Assembly (NCBI GenBank): GCA_037443545.1 | Contig: JBBIOD010000045.1 | Location: 1 to 14,949 of the forward strand | Reading direction: 5' to 3' | From: JASEGV01 sp037443545 | GTDB lineage: Bacteria > Bacteroidota > Ignavibacteria > UBA10030 > BY39 | Length of the DNA stretch: 14,949 bases | Shown here: positions 6,597 to 13,547 of the stretch, one piece after another | Position numbering within the stretch: the first letter of the stretch is position 1 | Layout of the letters: each line of letters begins with the position of its first letter | The notes under the pieces: model-generated | Told to the model about the DNA's origin: nothing | The model's database searches: none | The model's input: only the letters and a program-made list of their open reading frames with translations | Position numbers and translations under genes: made by a program

Positions 6597-7688
6597 ATGA
6601 AACTTACAGAAAAAATAATCCGTGCGATGCCCAAAGTTGTTCTGCACGATCACTTGGACGGGGGTTTACGTCCGCAAACAGTTATAGATTTGGCAAATGA
6701 CCATAAATACACAAAGTTGCCTACAAAAGATGCGGGTGACCTTGCCGAATGGTTTCACCGCGGCGCCAAACGAGGGAGTTTACCTCTTTACTTAGAAGGC
6801 TTCGAGCACACTACGGGCGTTATGCAAACCGAAGAAGCGCTCGAACGGGTAGCTTACGAAATGATGGAAGATATGAAAAACGATGGTGTTGTGTATGTCG
6901 AAACTCGCTTCTCCCCCATCTTCCATACAAACAAAGGATTGCATTGGGAAGAAATTGTAAATGCTGTACTCAAAGGTTTAGAAAGAGGTAAAAAAGATTT
7001 CGATGTTGACTACGGTGTAATTATCGCAGCAATGCGAAATATGAAACTCTCGCAAGAGATGGCAGAGTTAGCTGTGGATTTCAGAGAACGAGGAGTTGTA
7101 GGTTTTGACCTTGCCGGCGAAGAGGGGGGGTTTCCTCCTAAAAAACATGTCGAGGCTTTCCAATATATTCAACGCGAGAACTTTCACATTACTATTCACG
7201 CCGGTGAAGCTTTCGGAAAAGAATCTATCTGGCAAGCAATCCAGTGGTGCGGCGCAGATAGAATTGGGCATGCTACAAGGCTCATCGAAGATTTCGCAAT
7301 TGATGAACAAGACACTACACACGTAATTAAAATGGGTTATTTAGCTCAATATGTTTTAGACAAACGGATTCCACTCGAAATTTGTTTAACGAGCAATGTC
7401 GATACTGGGGCTGTAAAAAGTTTGGAAGAGCATCCATTCGGACTTTACTACCGCTATAAATTTAGAGTTACTTTAAATACCGACGATAAACTGATGAGCA
7501 ATACAACAATGACAAAGGAATACAAAATTGCAAACGAAGTATTCGGTTTAGGGTTTGATGATTTGGAAAAACTATCTATCAACGCAATGAAGAGTGCCTT
7601 CGTACCTTACAAGCAGAGGATCGATCTTATATACAATAAAATTAAGCCGGGCTTTACGAAGTTGAGAAGAAGTATGAAGAAAAAGTAA
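6597..7688 (+). CDS. add: Adenosine deaminase family metalloenzyme
   Basis: Hydrolyses the amino group of adenosine to give inosine and ammonia (purine salvage). The 363-residue TIM-barrel protein has all family landmarks: zinc ligands His17 and His19 (LHDHLDG), His201 with catalytic Glu204 (HAGE), the second catalytic His225 (GHATRL), TSN at 265-267, and the metal-binding Asp pair 296-297 (LNTDD). The stretch LTSNVDTGAV followed by HPF is close to true adenosine deaminases rather than adenine deaminases. Aminodeoxyfutalosine deaminase of the alternative menaquinone route is a near relative and cannot be excluded by reading. The ATG at 6597 has only a weak purine-rich ribosome site. It lies 100 bases after the lyase gene on the same strand and is followed by a clear terminator, so the two may form a short transcript of deaminating enzymes. 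Confidence 0.88.
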   Translation: MKLTEKIIRAMPKVVLHDHLDGGLRPQTVIDLANDHKYTKLPTKDAGDLAEWFHRGAKRGSLPLYLEGFEHTTGVMQTEEALERVAYEMMEDMKNDGVVYVETRFSPIFHTNKGLHWEEIVNAVLKGLERGKKDFDVDYGVIIAAMRNMKLSQEMAELAVDFRERGVVGFDLAGEEGGFPPKKHVEAFQYIQRENFHITIHAGEAFGKESIWQAIQWCGADRIGHATRLIEDFAIDEQDTTHVIKMGYLAQYVLDKRIPLEICLTSNVDTGAVKSLEEHPFGLYYRYKFRVTLNTDDKLMSNTTMTKEYKIANEVFGLGFDDLEKLSINAMKSAFVPYKQRIDLIYNKIKPGFTKLRRSMKKK

Positions 7689-7710
7689 CTTTCATAAAAT
7701 ATATCTCCCA

Positions 7711-7746
7711 AAACCCCGATTCGTTTTAAAAACATCGGGGTTTTTT
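7711..7746 (+). terminator. Rho-independent terminator after the deaminase gene
   Basis: AAACCCCGAT at 7711-7720 pairs with ATCGGGGTTT at 7734-7743 around a 13-base loop, and T7741-7746 supplies the U-tract. It begins 22 bases past the stop codon. The A-run on the other side makes it potentially bidirectional. Confidence 0.9.
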
Positions 7747-7761
7747 GTTTCGCGGTGAAAA

Positions 7762-7809
7762 TTCCCGCTGAAAACTGACCCACTTTTCCCGCTGAAAATT
7801 GACCCACCC
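7762..7809. mobile_element. Two 24-base direct repeats resembling an IS21-family end
   Basis: The unit begins TTCCCGCTGAAAAYTGACCC; copies run 7762-7785 and 7786-7809 with one internal difference plus the last two bases. A partial unit (GCGGTGAAAAT) precedes them at about 7752. IS21-family transposons carry several such repeats, as transposase-binding sites, at each end, and GGGTCAnTTTTCAGCGGG is a sequence I associate with them. No istA or istB gene is present and no partner end was found in the window, so this would be a solitary scar. It lies between the terminator and a run of other debris. Confidence 0.5.
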
Positions 7810-7810
7810 C

Positions 7811-8052
7811 TTTAACAATTTTGGTTTTTATATTTTACACCAGAATAAACCCGAAAATTGCATTTGAAAAATTATTTAGAGAAAAATTTACTGTAACTCA
7901 TTATCCTACAACAATTTAAGTACAGATTTTCTAATTGCATTGCATTAGAAAAGGTGAAGAAGCCTGATACCATAATCTGTTTGAAAGCAATAATTTAGTT
8001 CAAGATTCTATTTCCTATTGCAATTTTCGGGATAAATTCTGGTGCTACAATT
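7811..8052. other. AT-rich intergenic stretch, nothing recognised
   Basis: No open frame of note, no hairpin of consequence and no recognisable RNA gene was seen here. It separates the IS-like repeats from the REP-like element. Confidence 0.5.
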
Positions 8053-8137
8053 AAACGTGGTGCTCATTATAAATCAAAACTTCTATGGCAACCGTTTTAA
8101 CGGTTTTTAGAATGCTTAGAATAAATTAATAGCAATG
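8053..8137. repeat. REP-like palindromic intergenic element, truncated
   Basis: The core AACCGTTTTAACGGTT (8090-8105) is a perfect palindrome followed by TTT and then AGAATGCTTAGAATAAATTA. I recall this combination, usually ending in a GGGTTTAAACCC palindrome, as a dispersed repeat in Bacteroidota/Ignavibacteria genomes. Here the element stops at AGCAATG, just before the next ORF. The hairpin plus T-run could also act as a weak plus-strand terminator. Family assignment is from memory and unverified. Confidence 0.4.
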
Positions 8138-8145
8138 TATAATCG

Positions 8146-8430
8146 ATGATAGTTAAAGAATCAATTGGCAATCGTGATTTATTGAAATATGAAAAAACCG
8201 CATTCCTTTGTAGTCGGAAAGTTCCAGCTTCAATTGTTACTCAAGAGACCGCTGACAAGCGAAATGAATTGATGGCACAGCTTGCAGATGAAATTTTTGT
8301 AGCGTATGCACAACCGGGTGGCATCGTCGAGCGTCTTGTTATGAAGTGCCTTAAGAAAGGAAACAAGGTGATAACGTTCAATGTGCCTGAGAATTGTACT
8401 TTGATTAAGGCAGGCGTCGAAATAATTTAA
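8146..8430 (+). pseudogene. DprA/SLOG-like protein with its central part missing
   Basis: Encodes 94 residues. The N-terminal part (IGNRDLL, then KTAFLCSRKVPAS) matches the opening of a bacterial DprA-related Rossmann-fold family as I recall it. From residue 43 the protein continues directly with the usual C-terminal part: TADKRNELMAQLADEIFVAY, then PGG, VITF and a closing AGVEII. In relatives I remember, roughly 90-100 residues, including much of the nucleotide-binding-like fold, separate these blocks. The junction at about residues 41-43 keeps the frame. The ATG at 8146 lacks a clear ribosome site and the gene sits among mobile-element scars, so I treat it as an internally deleted remnant. 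It could still encode a stable miniature protein. It ends 76 bases before the DUF6265 gene. Confidence 0.5.
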
Positions 8431-8506
8431 GAGTTTTCATAAAACATCGAGATGGTATTACTGAAAGTATTCGCCAACTTGTTTCACATAAAATAAGGAC
8501 TCTACT

Positions 8507-8986
8507 TTGTTCACGCTACTCTTTAACTTTTTGTTAATCTTTCTTTTTTTTCAAAACACAATTACAGTTCAACAATCGCAACCCACAATTAAAGACTTGG
8601 CGTGGTTGGCTGGATGCTGGCAAGGTACAGACACAACAAATATATATCGCGAACAATGGATGAAGCCGGCGGGAAGAGTGATGCTTGGGATGAGTCATAC
8701 AAGCGTTGCTGACACGACTCGTGAATACGAGTACTTGCAGATTCGTCAGCAGGAAGTCGGCGCTATCTTCTACGTCGCAATTCCGTCGGGACAGAAAGAA
8801 ACATCTTTCGAACTCACGAAGTTCGACGGGAAGGAAGCAGTGTTTGAGAATCCCGAGCACGATTTTCCCAAACGGATTATTTATCGTTTAGAAAATGACA
8901 GCATACTCGTTGCCCGTATAGACGGAACCATCAAAGGAAAACAGCGCAGTGTAGATTTTCTGTTGAAACGAGTTAAGTGCGATTGA
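8507..8986 (+). CDS. Secreted DUF6265-type protein
   Basis: Encodes 159 residues. Residues 1-22 are a hydrophobic leader (MFTLLFNFLLIFLFF) without a lipobox, pointing to export. Residues 31-155 resemble DUF6265: WLAGCWQG, EQWMKPAG, MLGMS, FENPEHDFPKRIIYR and ARIDG are the conserved blocks. These proteins are probably calycin-like beta-barrels; no biochemical function is known to me. The start is a TTG at 8507, preceded by AATAAGGA at a suitable distance; the broken copy has ATG at the same site, which supports the choice. The gene converges on the ferritin gene with 227 bases between them, holding the intergenic palindromes and a hairpin at 9163-9195. Confidence 0.85.
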   Translation: MFTLLFNFLLIFLFFQNTITVQQSQPTIKDLAWLAGCWQGTDTTNIYREQWMKPAGRVMLGMSHTSVADTTREYEYLQIRQQEVGAIFYVAIPSGQKETSFELTKFDGKEAVFENPEHDFPKRIIYRLENDSILVARIDGTIKGKQRSVDFLLKRVKCD

Positions 8987-9162
8987 AATAGTTAAAAAGA
9001 TTTTCCTTGCGGTATTAAGTGGTTGACCAAAAAGTAATAAAAGGAGTCATTCCGAACTTGTTTCAGAATCTGAATATTGCAAAACGACTTGCTATGCTTA
9101 GACGTTGAAATAAATTCAGCACGACGTTGAACATTTTGGACAACCACTACCGAAACAGAAGC

Positions 9163-9195
9163 CACTCAAACCCACTTACCTCAGGTGGCTGAGTG
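9163..9195. terminator. Hairpin between converging DUF6265 and ferritin genes (right copy)
   Basis: Identical to 785-817: CACTCA/TGAGTG outer arms with CCAC/GTGG inner arms. It lies 18 bases before the ferritin stop codon and 176 bases after the DUF6265 stop. A bidirectional terminator role is suggested by position but a U-tract is lacking. Confidence 0.35.
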
Positions 9196-9213
9196 ATTTA
9201 AGTTTGCAATAAT

Positions 9214-9708
9214 TTATTCTTTTGCGCGTTTGCCAAGCTCTTTATCAACCCAAAGAATCGAACTTGCCTTTTCGCCCACCATTTTGATTCTCTCAATAAT
9301 TGCGATTGCATTTGCTTCTTCTTCAACTTGCTCGGTTATGAACCAATGTAAAAAGATTTGAGCCGGATAATCGTTTTCTTTAAGGGCTTGTTCGTAAAGT
9401 TTATTAATCAGGGCAGTAACTTTCTTCTCGTGTGTCAACGTTTCTTCGAAAGCGCCTAATAGCGATTTAAAATCGTGCTGCGGTTCATCAATGGCTTTTA
9501 GTATCACTTTGCCACCCCGTTCCATAAGAAAGCCATAAAACTTCATAGCGTGTGCCCACTCTTCCTCGGACTGCATTTTAAACCATTTTGCGGCGCCTAA
9601 ATAGTTGTTCATTTCACAATATGCCGACATCGACAAGTAAAGATAGGACGAGTACATTTCGGCTTGAATTTGATTGTTTAACGTGTTTTGTAAAGTTTTA
9701 CTTAACAT
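9214..9708 (-). CDS. ftnA: Non-heme ferritin
   Basis: Cytoplasmic iron-storage shell subunit with ferroxidase activity, 164 residues. The di-iron ligands sit at the E. coli FtnA numbers: Glu17, Glu50, His53, Glu94, Gln127 and Glu130, with Glu126 and Glu129 of the third iron site also present (TEQVEEE). The second helix reads EEEWAHAMKF, with Trp where bacterioferritin has the heme-binding Met, so this is the non-heme type. The start ATG follows AAGGAG. It lies 41 bases after the BtuF-like gene on the same strand and could be the last gene of that cluster, or have its own promoter in the gap. Its 3' end is inside the long direct repeat, and a truncated duplicate of that end occurs at 836-949. 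Confidence 0.94.
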   Translation of the reverse strand: MLSKTLQNTLNNQIQAEMYSSYLYLSMSAYCEMNNYLGAAKWFKMQSEEEWAHAMKFYGFLMERGGKVILKAIDEPQHDFKSLLGAFEETLTHEKKVTALINKLYEQALKENDYPAQIFLHWFITEQVEEEANAIAIIERIKMVGEKASSILWVDKELGKRAKE

Positions 9709-9749
9709 AGTTTTCTCCTTTATTGTTTTTATTTTTTGGTAATATACTT

Positions 9750-10634
9750 TTAAAAAATTACTGATGCAATAATTTCTAACCCATCTATAATTCTTGGCCC
9801 GGGTCGGGAAAGTATATCTGCATCTACTATTTTTATCTTGTGTTTCTTAAATGCCTCGGTTTTCTTCCATTCAGGGAAACGAGTTAATACATCTTCTATA
9901 CTTTTTACAACATCGCTCATCACGATGATTACATCGGGATTTTGTATCAGAACTTCCTCCCTGTTGATTATCGGATACTGAAGCAACGATTCGGCAGCAA
10001 TGTTAATTCCACCCGCCGAAGTTACAAGTTCATCTATGAATGTTTCTTTACCAGCACTTATCAATGGCTGGAGCGAAATTACGATAAACACTTTTGGCTT
10101 TATTTTTACTTTCAATTCGCTTAGAAGTAAGCTCTGCTTTTTTCTCATCTCAATAATCAAACGATTTGCAGAACCTTCAGCAGAAATAATTCTACCTAAA
10201 TCTAAAATCGATTTAAAAATTCCTTCTACATTTTTCGGTTTTAAGACATAAACATTATATCCCAAACTTAAAAGTTTGTTAAAATCAGTTTGGTTATTTC
10301 CCTCGACTGTCATTAAAATCAAGTCGGGTTTTATCTCCGAGATTTTTTCAAAATTCGGAGCGATCATTCCGCCGATGCTCGGTTTCGAACTCGCTACCAA
10401 GGGGTAATCGCAATAATCGGTTACAGCCGATAAAGTTTTGCCGTTATCGAGTGCGCACAGAATTTCTGTTATGTTAGGTGCCATCGAAATAATTCGGTTT
10501 GGCTTTTCTTTAATAACTACCTCGCGTCCCAAATCGTCATTAACTTTTAGAAACTGTTCACCATACTCTGATCGGTCTGAACTGCAACCGCATAGTGTGA
10601 ACAAAAGTAAGAAGAAGGAAATACCCACTCTCAC
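9750..10634 (-). CDS. btuF: BtuF-like periplasmic-binding lipoprotein (cobalamin or siderophore uptake)
   Basis: Substrate-binding protein of an ABC importer for vitamin B12 or an iron chelate. The 294 residues start with a lipoprotein signal: Arg2, a hydrophobic core and lipobox LCGC with Cys17. The class III binding-protein fold shows RIISMAPNITEIL at about 47-59, VTDYCDYP at 71-78, PSIGG and PNFEKISEIKPDLIL. The VTDYCDYP and SIGG blocks favour the cobalamin/BtuF branch, but substrate cannot be fixed by reading. The proposed GTG start overlaps the TGA stop of the amidase by 4 bases (GTGA). A second GTG six bases further on is better spaced from the AAGGAG but would drop Arg2 from the signal peptide. 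No permease or ATPase gene is in the window. Ferritin follows downstream. Confidence 0.85.
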   Translation of the reverse strand: MRVGISFFLLLFTLCGCSSDRSEYGEQFLKVNDDLGREVVIKEKPNRIISMAPNITEILCALDNGKTLSAVTDYCDYPLVASSKPSIGGMIAPNFEKISEIKPDLILMTVEGNNQTDFNKLLSLGYNVYVLKPKNVEGIFKSILDLGRIISAEGSANRLIIEMRKKQSLLLSELKVKIKPKVFIVISLQPLISAGKETFIDELVTSAGGINIAAESLLQYPIINREEVLIQNPDVIIVMSDVVKSIEDVLTRFPEWKKTEAFKKHKIKIVDADILSRPGPRIIDGLEIIASVIF

Positions 10635-12232
10635 TCCTTCGCCCCCATAGTTTTACCTTCATCCAACGATTGTTCGTATTCGTTCTTGTAAATCTGAATT
10701 GCATTAAAAAGAGCTAGTGCAATTTTGTTCTGACCAACAGAAGACTTCAATAATTTTTCATCGCTCCGATTTGAAAGATAACCCATTTCGACGAGTACAT
10801 TCGGCATAGATGCCCCAACGAGGACAAAAAAACCTGCCTGCTTCACACCCTGTATTTCTAAATCAGTAAATTGCGCTACTTGCTGCGTAGAAATTTCGGC
10901 AAATCGTTCGCTGTATTTTAGGTAGGCGCTTTGTGCCATCGCCAAAAGAATAAAGTTTTCTTCTGTTAGTTCCTGATATCGGTTTTCGTATCCTTCTTCA
11001 TATTGGATAACTGAATTTTCTCGTTCAGCAATTCGAAGTGCGTGCTCTGTTTTTCCTCGGCGGAGTAGATATACTTCAAAACCTTTTACAGTATGCTGCT
11101 TGCGCGCCGCCGCGTTACAATGCAAACTAATAAAAAGCTTTCCGTTAGCCTGATTTGCAATTTGTCCGCGCTTATAAAGCTCTACGAACTTATCCGATTT
11201 TCTGGTATAAATTACTTTTACATCGGGCATATTTTTTTCTAAAAGCTTACCTAATTTTAAAGCAACAGCCAGTGTAACATCTTTTTCTTTTGTTCCGGTA
11301 ACGCCGATTGCGCCCGGGTCTTTACCTCCGTGCCCCGGATCAATTACGACAACATCTAACTTCCAACGGTCGCGCTGTTGCTGTAAATTTTTTTCGTAAT
11401 GCTTTTCTTTTTTTTCGGCTAACTGTTGTTCGGTAGGTGTATAGATTGTAATCAATAAATCGTTGTTGTCGTGGGCTTTAATAATTTCTGTATTCGATAC
11501 CGCTCCGTTTAACTTAAATGTAAATTGAACGGAGGTCGGCGAAGGGAACATCAGCAGTTCTTTAATAATGCCAGAAGGTTTAACTTTTGTTAGAGCATCA
11601 AGGTTTGCTTTGGCATTTGCGACAGTAATGTATAACCAGCCACGATTTTTTTCGGTATCGTTTTGTTCGTACCTTATCCAGCTATCGTAATCAGTCAAAT
11701 TTTTCCTCGAATGTAAACGGATCAAGGTTCCGTTAGCTTTGGGTTCGTACGATATATCGAAGATATCATGTTTCGGCACCACAATTGGTTTCCCGACTAC
11801 AATCGTTTTTCGCTTCAGATCATATGTAATCTCCTCGTCCAAAAACTTATTGAAAATTTGGAAGAAACTTTTAATAGGAATAAAAAAAGAATTGGCTGCA
11901 AAATAGATTTTTTGTTGGAGTTGAAGAACGCTCACTTTCTCGTTCGTATCGGTTATTACGACATAAGAATTTTCGGCACTCAATATTATTTTATACGATT
12001 TGGTTTTGACTTCGATCTTTTTTGCTTCGTTGTTTACGTATGTTTTCAAATTTAAGACATAAGCCAAATCGTTTAACGACACGTAGAGGAGATCATTTCG
12101 TACAAAACTTCCGACAACCGTATTCGAGGATGGCGATTGAGAAAATTCTATCCGAGTCGAGTACTGTCCGGATGCTTTCAGGCTCAGAAAAATAAGTATA
12201 GTAAAAAGATATATTATATTTTTATTCGACAT
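10631..12232 (-). CDS. Secreted N-acetylmuramoyl-L-alanine amidase (Amidase_3) with N-terminal wall-targeting domains
   Basis: Zinc amidase that cuts the bond between muramic acid and the stem peptide during wall turnover or cell separation. It has 533 residues. A signal peptide covers about 1-22. Residues about 38-147 resemble a copper-amine-oxidase-N-like substrate-binding domain, with paired YVSLNDLAYVL and FIPIKSFFQIF segments. Residues about 157-265 form an AMIN-like beta domain, followed by a charged linker (270-290). The catalytic domain (about 293-520) shows zinc ligands His301 (DPGHGGKDPG), Glu316 and His371 (SLHCNA) and catalytic Glu482 (VEMGYLSN). The family is usually exported and active in the periplasm. 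The start ATG is 8 bases after the stop of the 51-codon ORF; no strong ribosome site is seen, so coupling is likely. The 3' end overlaps the BtuF-like gene. Confidence 0.92.
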   Translation of the reverse strand: MSNKNIIYLFTILIFLSLKASGQYSTRIEFSQSPSSNTVVGSFVRNDLLYVSLNDLAYVLNLKTYVNNEAKKIEVKTKSYKIILSAENSYVVITDTNEKVSVLQLQQKIYFAANSFFIPIKSFFQIFNKFLDEEITYDLKRKTIVVGKPIVVPKHDIFDISYEPKANGTLIRLHSRKNLTDYDSWIRYEQNDTEKNRGWLYITVANAKANLDALTKVKPSGIIKELLMFPSPTSVQFTFKLNGAVSNTEIIKAHDNNDLLITIYTPTEQQLAEKKEKHYEKNLQQQRDRWKLDVVVIDPGHGGKDPGAIGVTGTKEKDVTLAVALKLGKLLEKNMPDVKVIYTRKSDKFVELYKRGQIANQANGKLFISLHCNAAARKQHTVKGFEVYLLRRGKTEHALRIAERENSVIQYEEGYENRYQELTEENFILLAMAQSAYLKYSERFAEISTQQVAQFTDLEIQGVKQAGFFVLVGASMPNVLVEMGYLSNRSDEKLLKSSVGQNKIALALFNAIQIYKNEYEQSLDEGKTMGAKE

Positions 12233-12240
12233 TAGGAAAG

Positions 12241-12396
12241 TTACTTTTCTTTTGTGCCAATAGTAAATAACGATTTGAACAATATCTTCATAATTTCAAG
12301 CCGCGGAAAAGATGTTACAGAATCGTAACGGTGTTGGATTTCTTTTTCCGATTTCGTCTCTTTTGTTATAATAATTACAGATAAAGGTTTTTTCAT
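12241..12396 (-). CDS. 51-residue ORF translationally coupled to its neighbours
   Basis: The ATG at 12396 overlaps the TGA of the dehydrogenase (ATGA), follows AAGGTGA by about 4 bases, and the ORF stops 8 bases before the amidase start. The placement strongly suggests it is translated. The protein opens MKKPLSVIIITKE, which resembles the first strand of family-2 glycosyltransferases (PLSVIIITKNEE). The rest (an EIQHRYDSV segment, a basic MKILFKSLF stretch and a GTKEK tail) matches nothing I know, and no DxD motif is present. It may be an internally deleted glycosyltransferase kept as a bridge for ribosome transit, or a genuine small protein. Confidence 0.6.
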   Translation of the reverse strand: MKKPLSVIIITKETKSEKEIQHRYDSVTSFPRLEIMKILFKSLFTIGTKEK

Positions 12397-13547
12397 AATT
12401 CACCTTCAACAAACGATTGAGTTATATTAATGTTTCGCATTTTTAATTCTTCTAAAAGTCTATCAGCAGGGACACATTCTTCCGGGGGCATCACACCCCG
12501 AGCATTTATTTCGCCACGCATCAGCATCAGTGCGATGATTGAAGTCGGGAACGAAGTCGTGCGCATCATTGCCGAGATACCGGTCGGCTTATCGAAGTAA
12601 TCTATCATCTCATATACGAGCGATTTTTTTTCCCCATTAATATGCCCTTTAATACATGCACGCAACAAGATACAATCTTCATCTTTGTAATCCAATTTTT
12701 TAGTAAGCAATTCGATGAAAAATTCGCGGACTGTTTTAACTGTATTTCCGAAAATCAACGCTTCGGAGCCGGCAAATCCTAAATCGATTAATAACTTAAA
12801 CTTACTGCAATGTCCTTTATAGCGGATTGTTTTATAATCGAGTTCACGGACTTTTCCACGAAAGTAATCGCACAGAGTTGATATTCCGCCCGAAGTATTA
12901 AAAGCTTCCAGTACGCCAAAAGGTTGCGGAAAAATTATTTCCTCTACATCGTCCAATGAATTTACAGAAATCGTGTTGCCATTTCTTATAACTTCAGCCG
13001 GTTCGGTGTATTCATTTAACAGACCTTCGGCAGAAAAAACAAGCTGATAATTCAAAGGCGGCTGCGGATGCTGAGGTAAACCGCCAACACGCAGTTTGAT
13101 TTCGTCAACGGCATCGAACTTCTTCGCCCCCTCAATCGCCAAAATATTTACGAGTCCGGGAGCCAAGCCGCAATTCGGCAGAACGCAAATCTGAGCCTCG
13201 CGTGCCCGCCTGTTAAGTAAAAGCTGTTTTTTTACCACATCGTTATTACCGCCGAGATCAAGGAAGTGAACTCCCGCTTCGATTGCGGCAGTTGTCAAAA
13301 TATAATTCAGCGAGTACGACGCCGCACTGATTACTGCATCAGTACCGGTCATCAATTCAACAATATCTTCATAAGTATTTGCATCAATTTTTACCGGCTT
13401 AACTTTGCTATTAATATTTTTAGCGGCATTCGACGCACGTTCAAAATTTATATCTGCCAACATCACAACTTCGATGTCACTCGCCTGGGCAAGGTCGTAA
13501 GCCAAGGCGCTTCCCATCATTCCAGCACCGATTACAACAGCTTTCAT
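12393..13547 (-). CDS. Saccharopine dehydrogenase / lysine 6-dehydrogenase-like oxidoreductase
   Basis: NAD(P)-dependent enzyme of 384 residues. The N-terminal Rossmann fold has the GAGMMG dinucleotide motif at 7-12, followed by an acidic residue (ADINFER) at the end of strand two, which suits NAD. NCGLAPGLVN (125-134) and the following GGLPQHPQPPLNYQLVFS block are typical of the saccharopine dehydrogenase / lysine 6-dehydrogenase group. Such enzymes act on lysine or saccharopine, or on carboxynorspermidine in polyamine synthesis; I cannot choose among them. The ATG at 13547 overlaps the glycosylase stop as ATGA and follows AGGAGA inside that gene. Its own stop overlaps the next small ORF in the same way. 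Confidence 0.82.
   Translation of the reverse strand: MKAVVIGAGMMGSALAYDLAQASDIEVVMLADINFERASNAAKNINSKVKPVKIDANTYEDIVELMTGTDAVISAASYSLNYILTTAAIEAGVHFLDLGGNNDVVKKQLLLNRRAREAQICVLPNCGLAPGLVNILAIEGAKKFDAVDEIKLRVGGLPQHPQPPLNYQLVFSAEGLLNEYTEPAEVIRNGNTISVNSLDDVEEIIFPQPFGVLEAFNTSGGISTLCDYFRGKVRELDYKTIRYKGHCSKFKLLIDLGFAGSEALIFGNTVKTVREFFIELLTKKLDYKDEDCILLRACIKGHINGEKKSLVYEMIDYFDKPTGISAMMRTTSFPTSIIALMLMRGEINARGVMPPEECVPADRLLEELKMRNINITQSFVEGEL

Larger units (their letters stand above)
8491..9327. repeat. Long direct repeat, right copy
   Basis: Partner of 113-949, same orientation. It carries the intact DUF6265-type gene and runs into the intact ferritin gene, so this is probably the ancestral locus. 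The near-perfect tract is 8522-9316; both borders show lower but recognisable similarity. Confidence 0.95.

Noticed and set aside
7607..7807. Minus-strand 66-codon frame containing GQFSAG repeats
   Set aside because: The peptide repeat is just the translation of the 24-base DNA repeats and the terminator region; it also overlaps the 3' end of the deaminase gene on the other strand.
7762..7809. CRISPR-like array
   Set aside because: The two units abut with no spacers between them.
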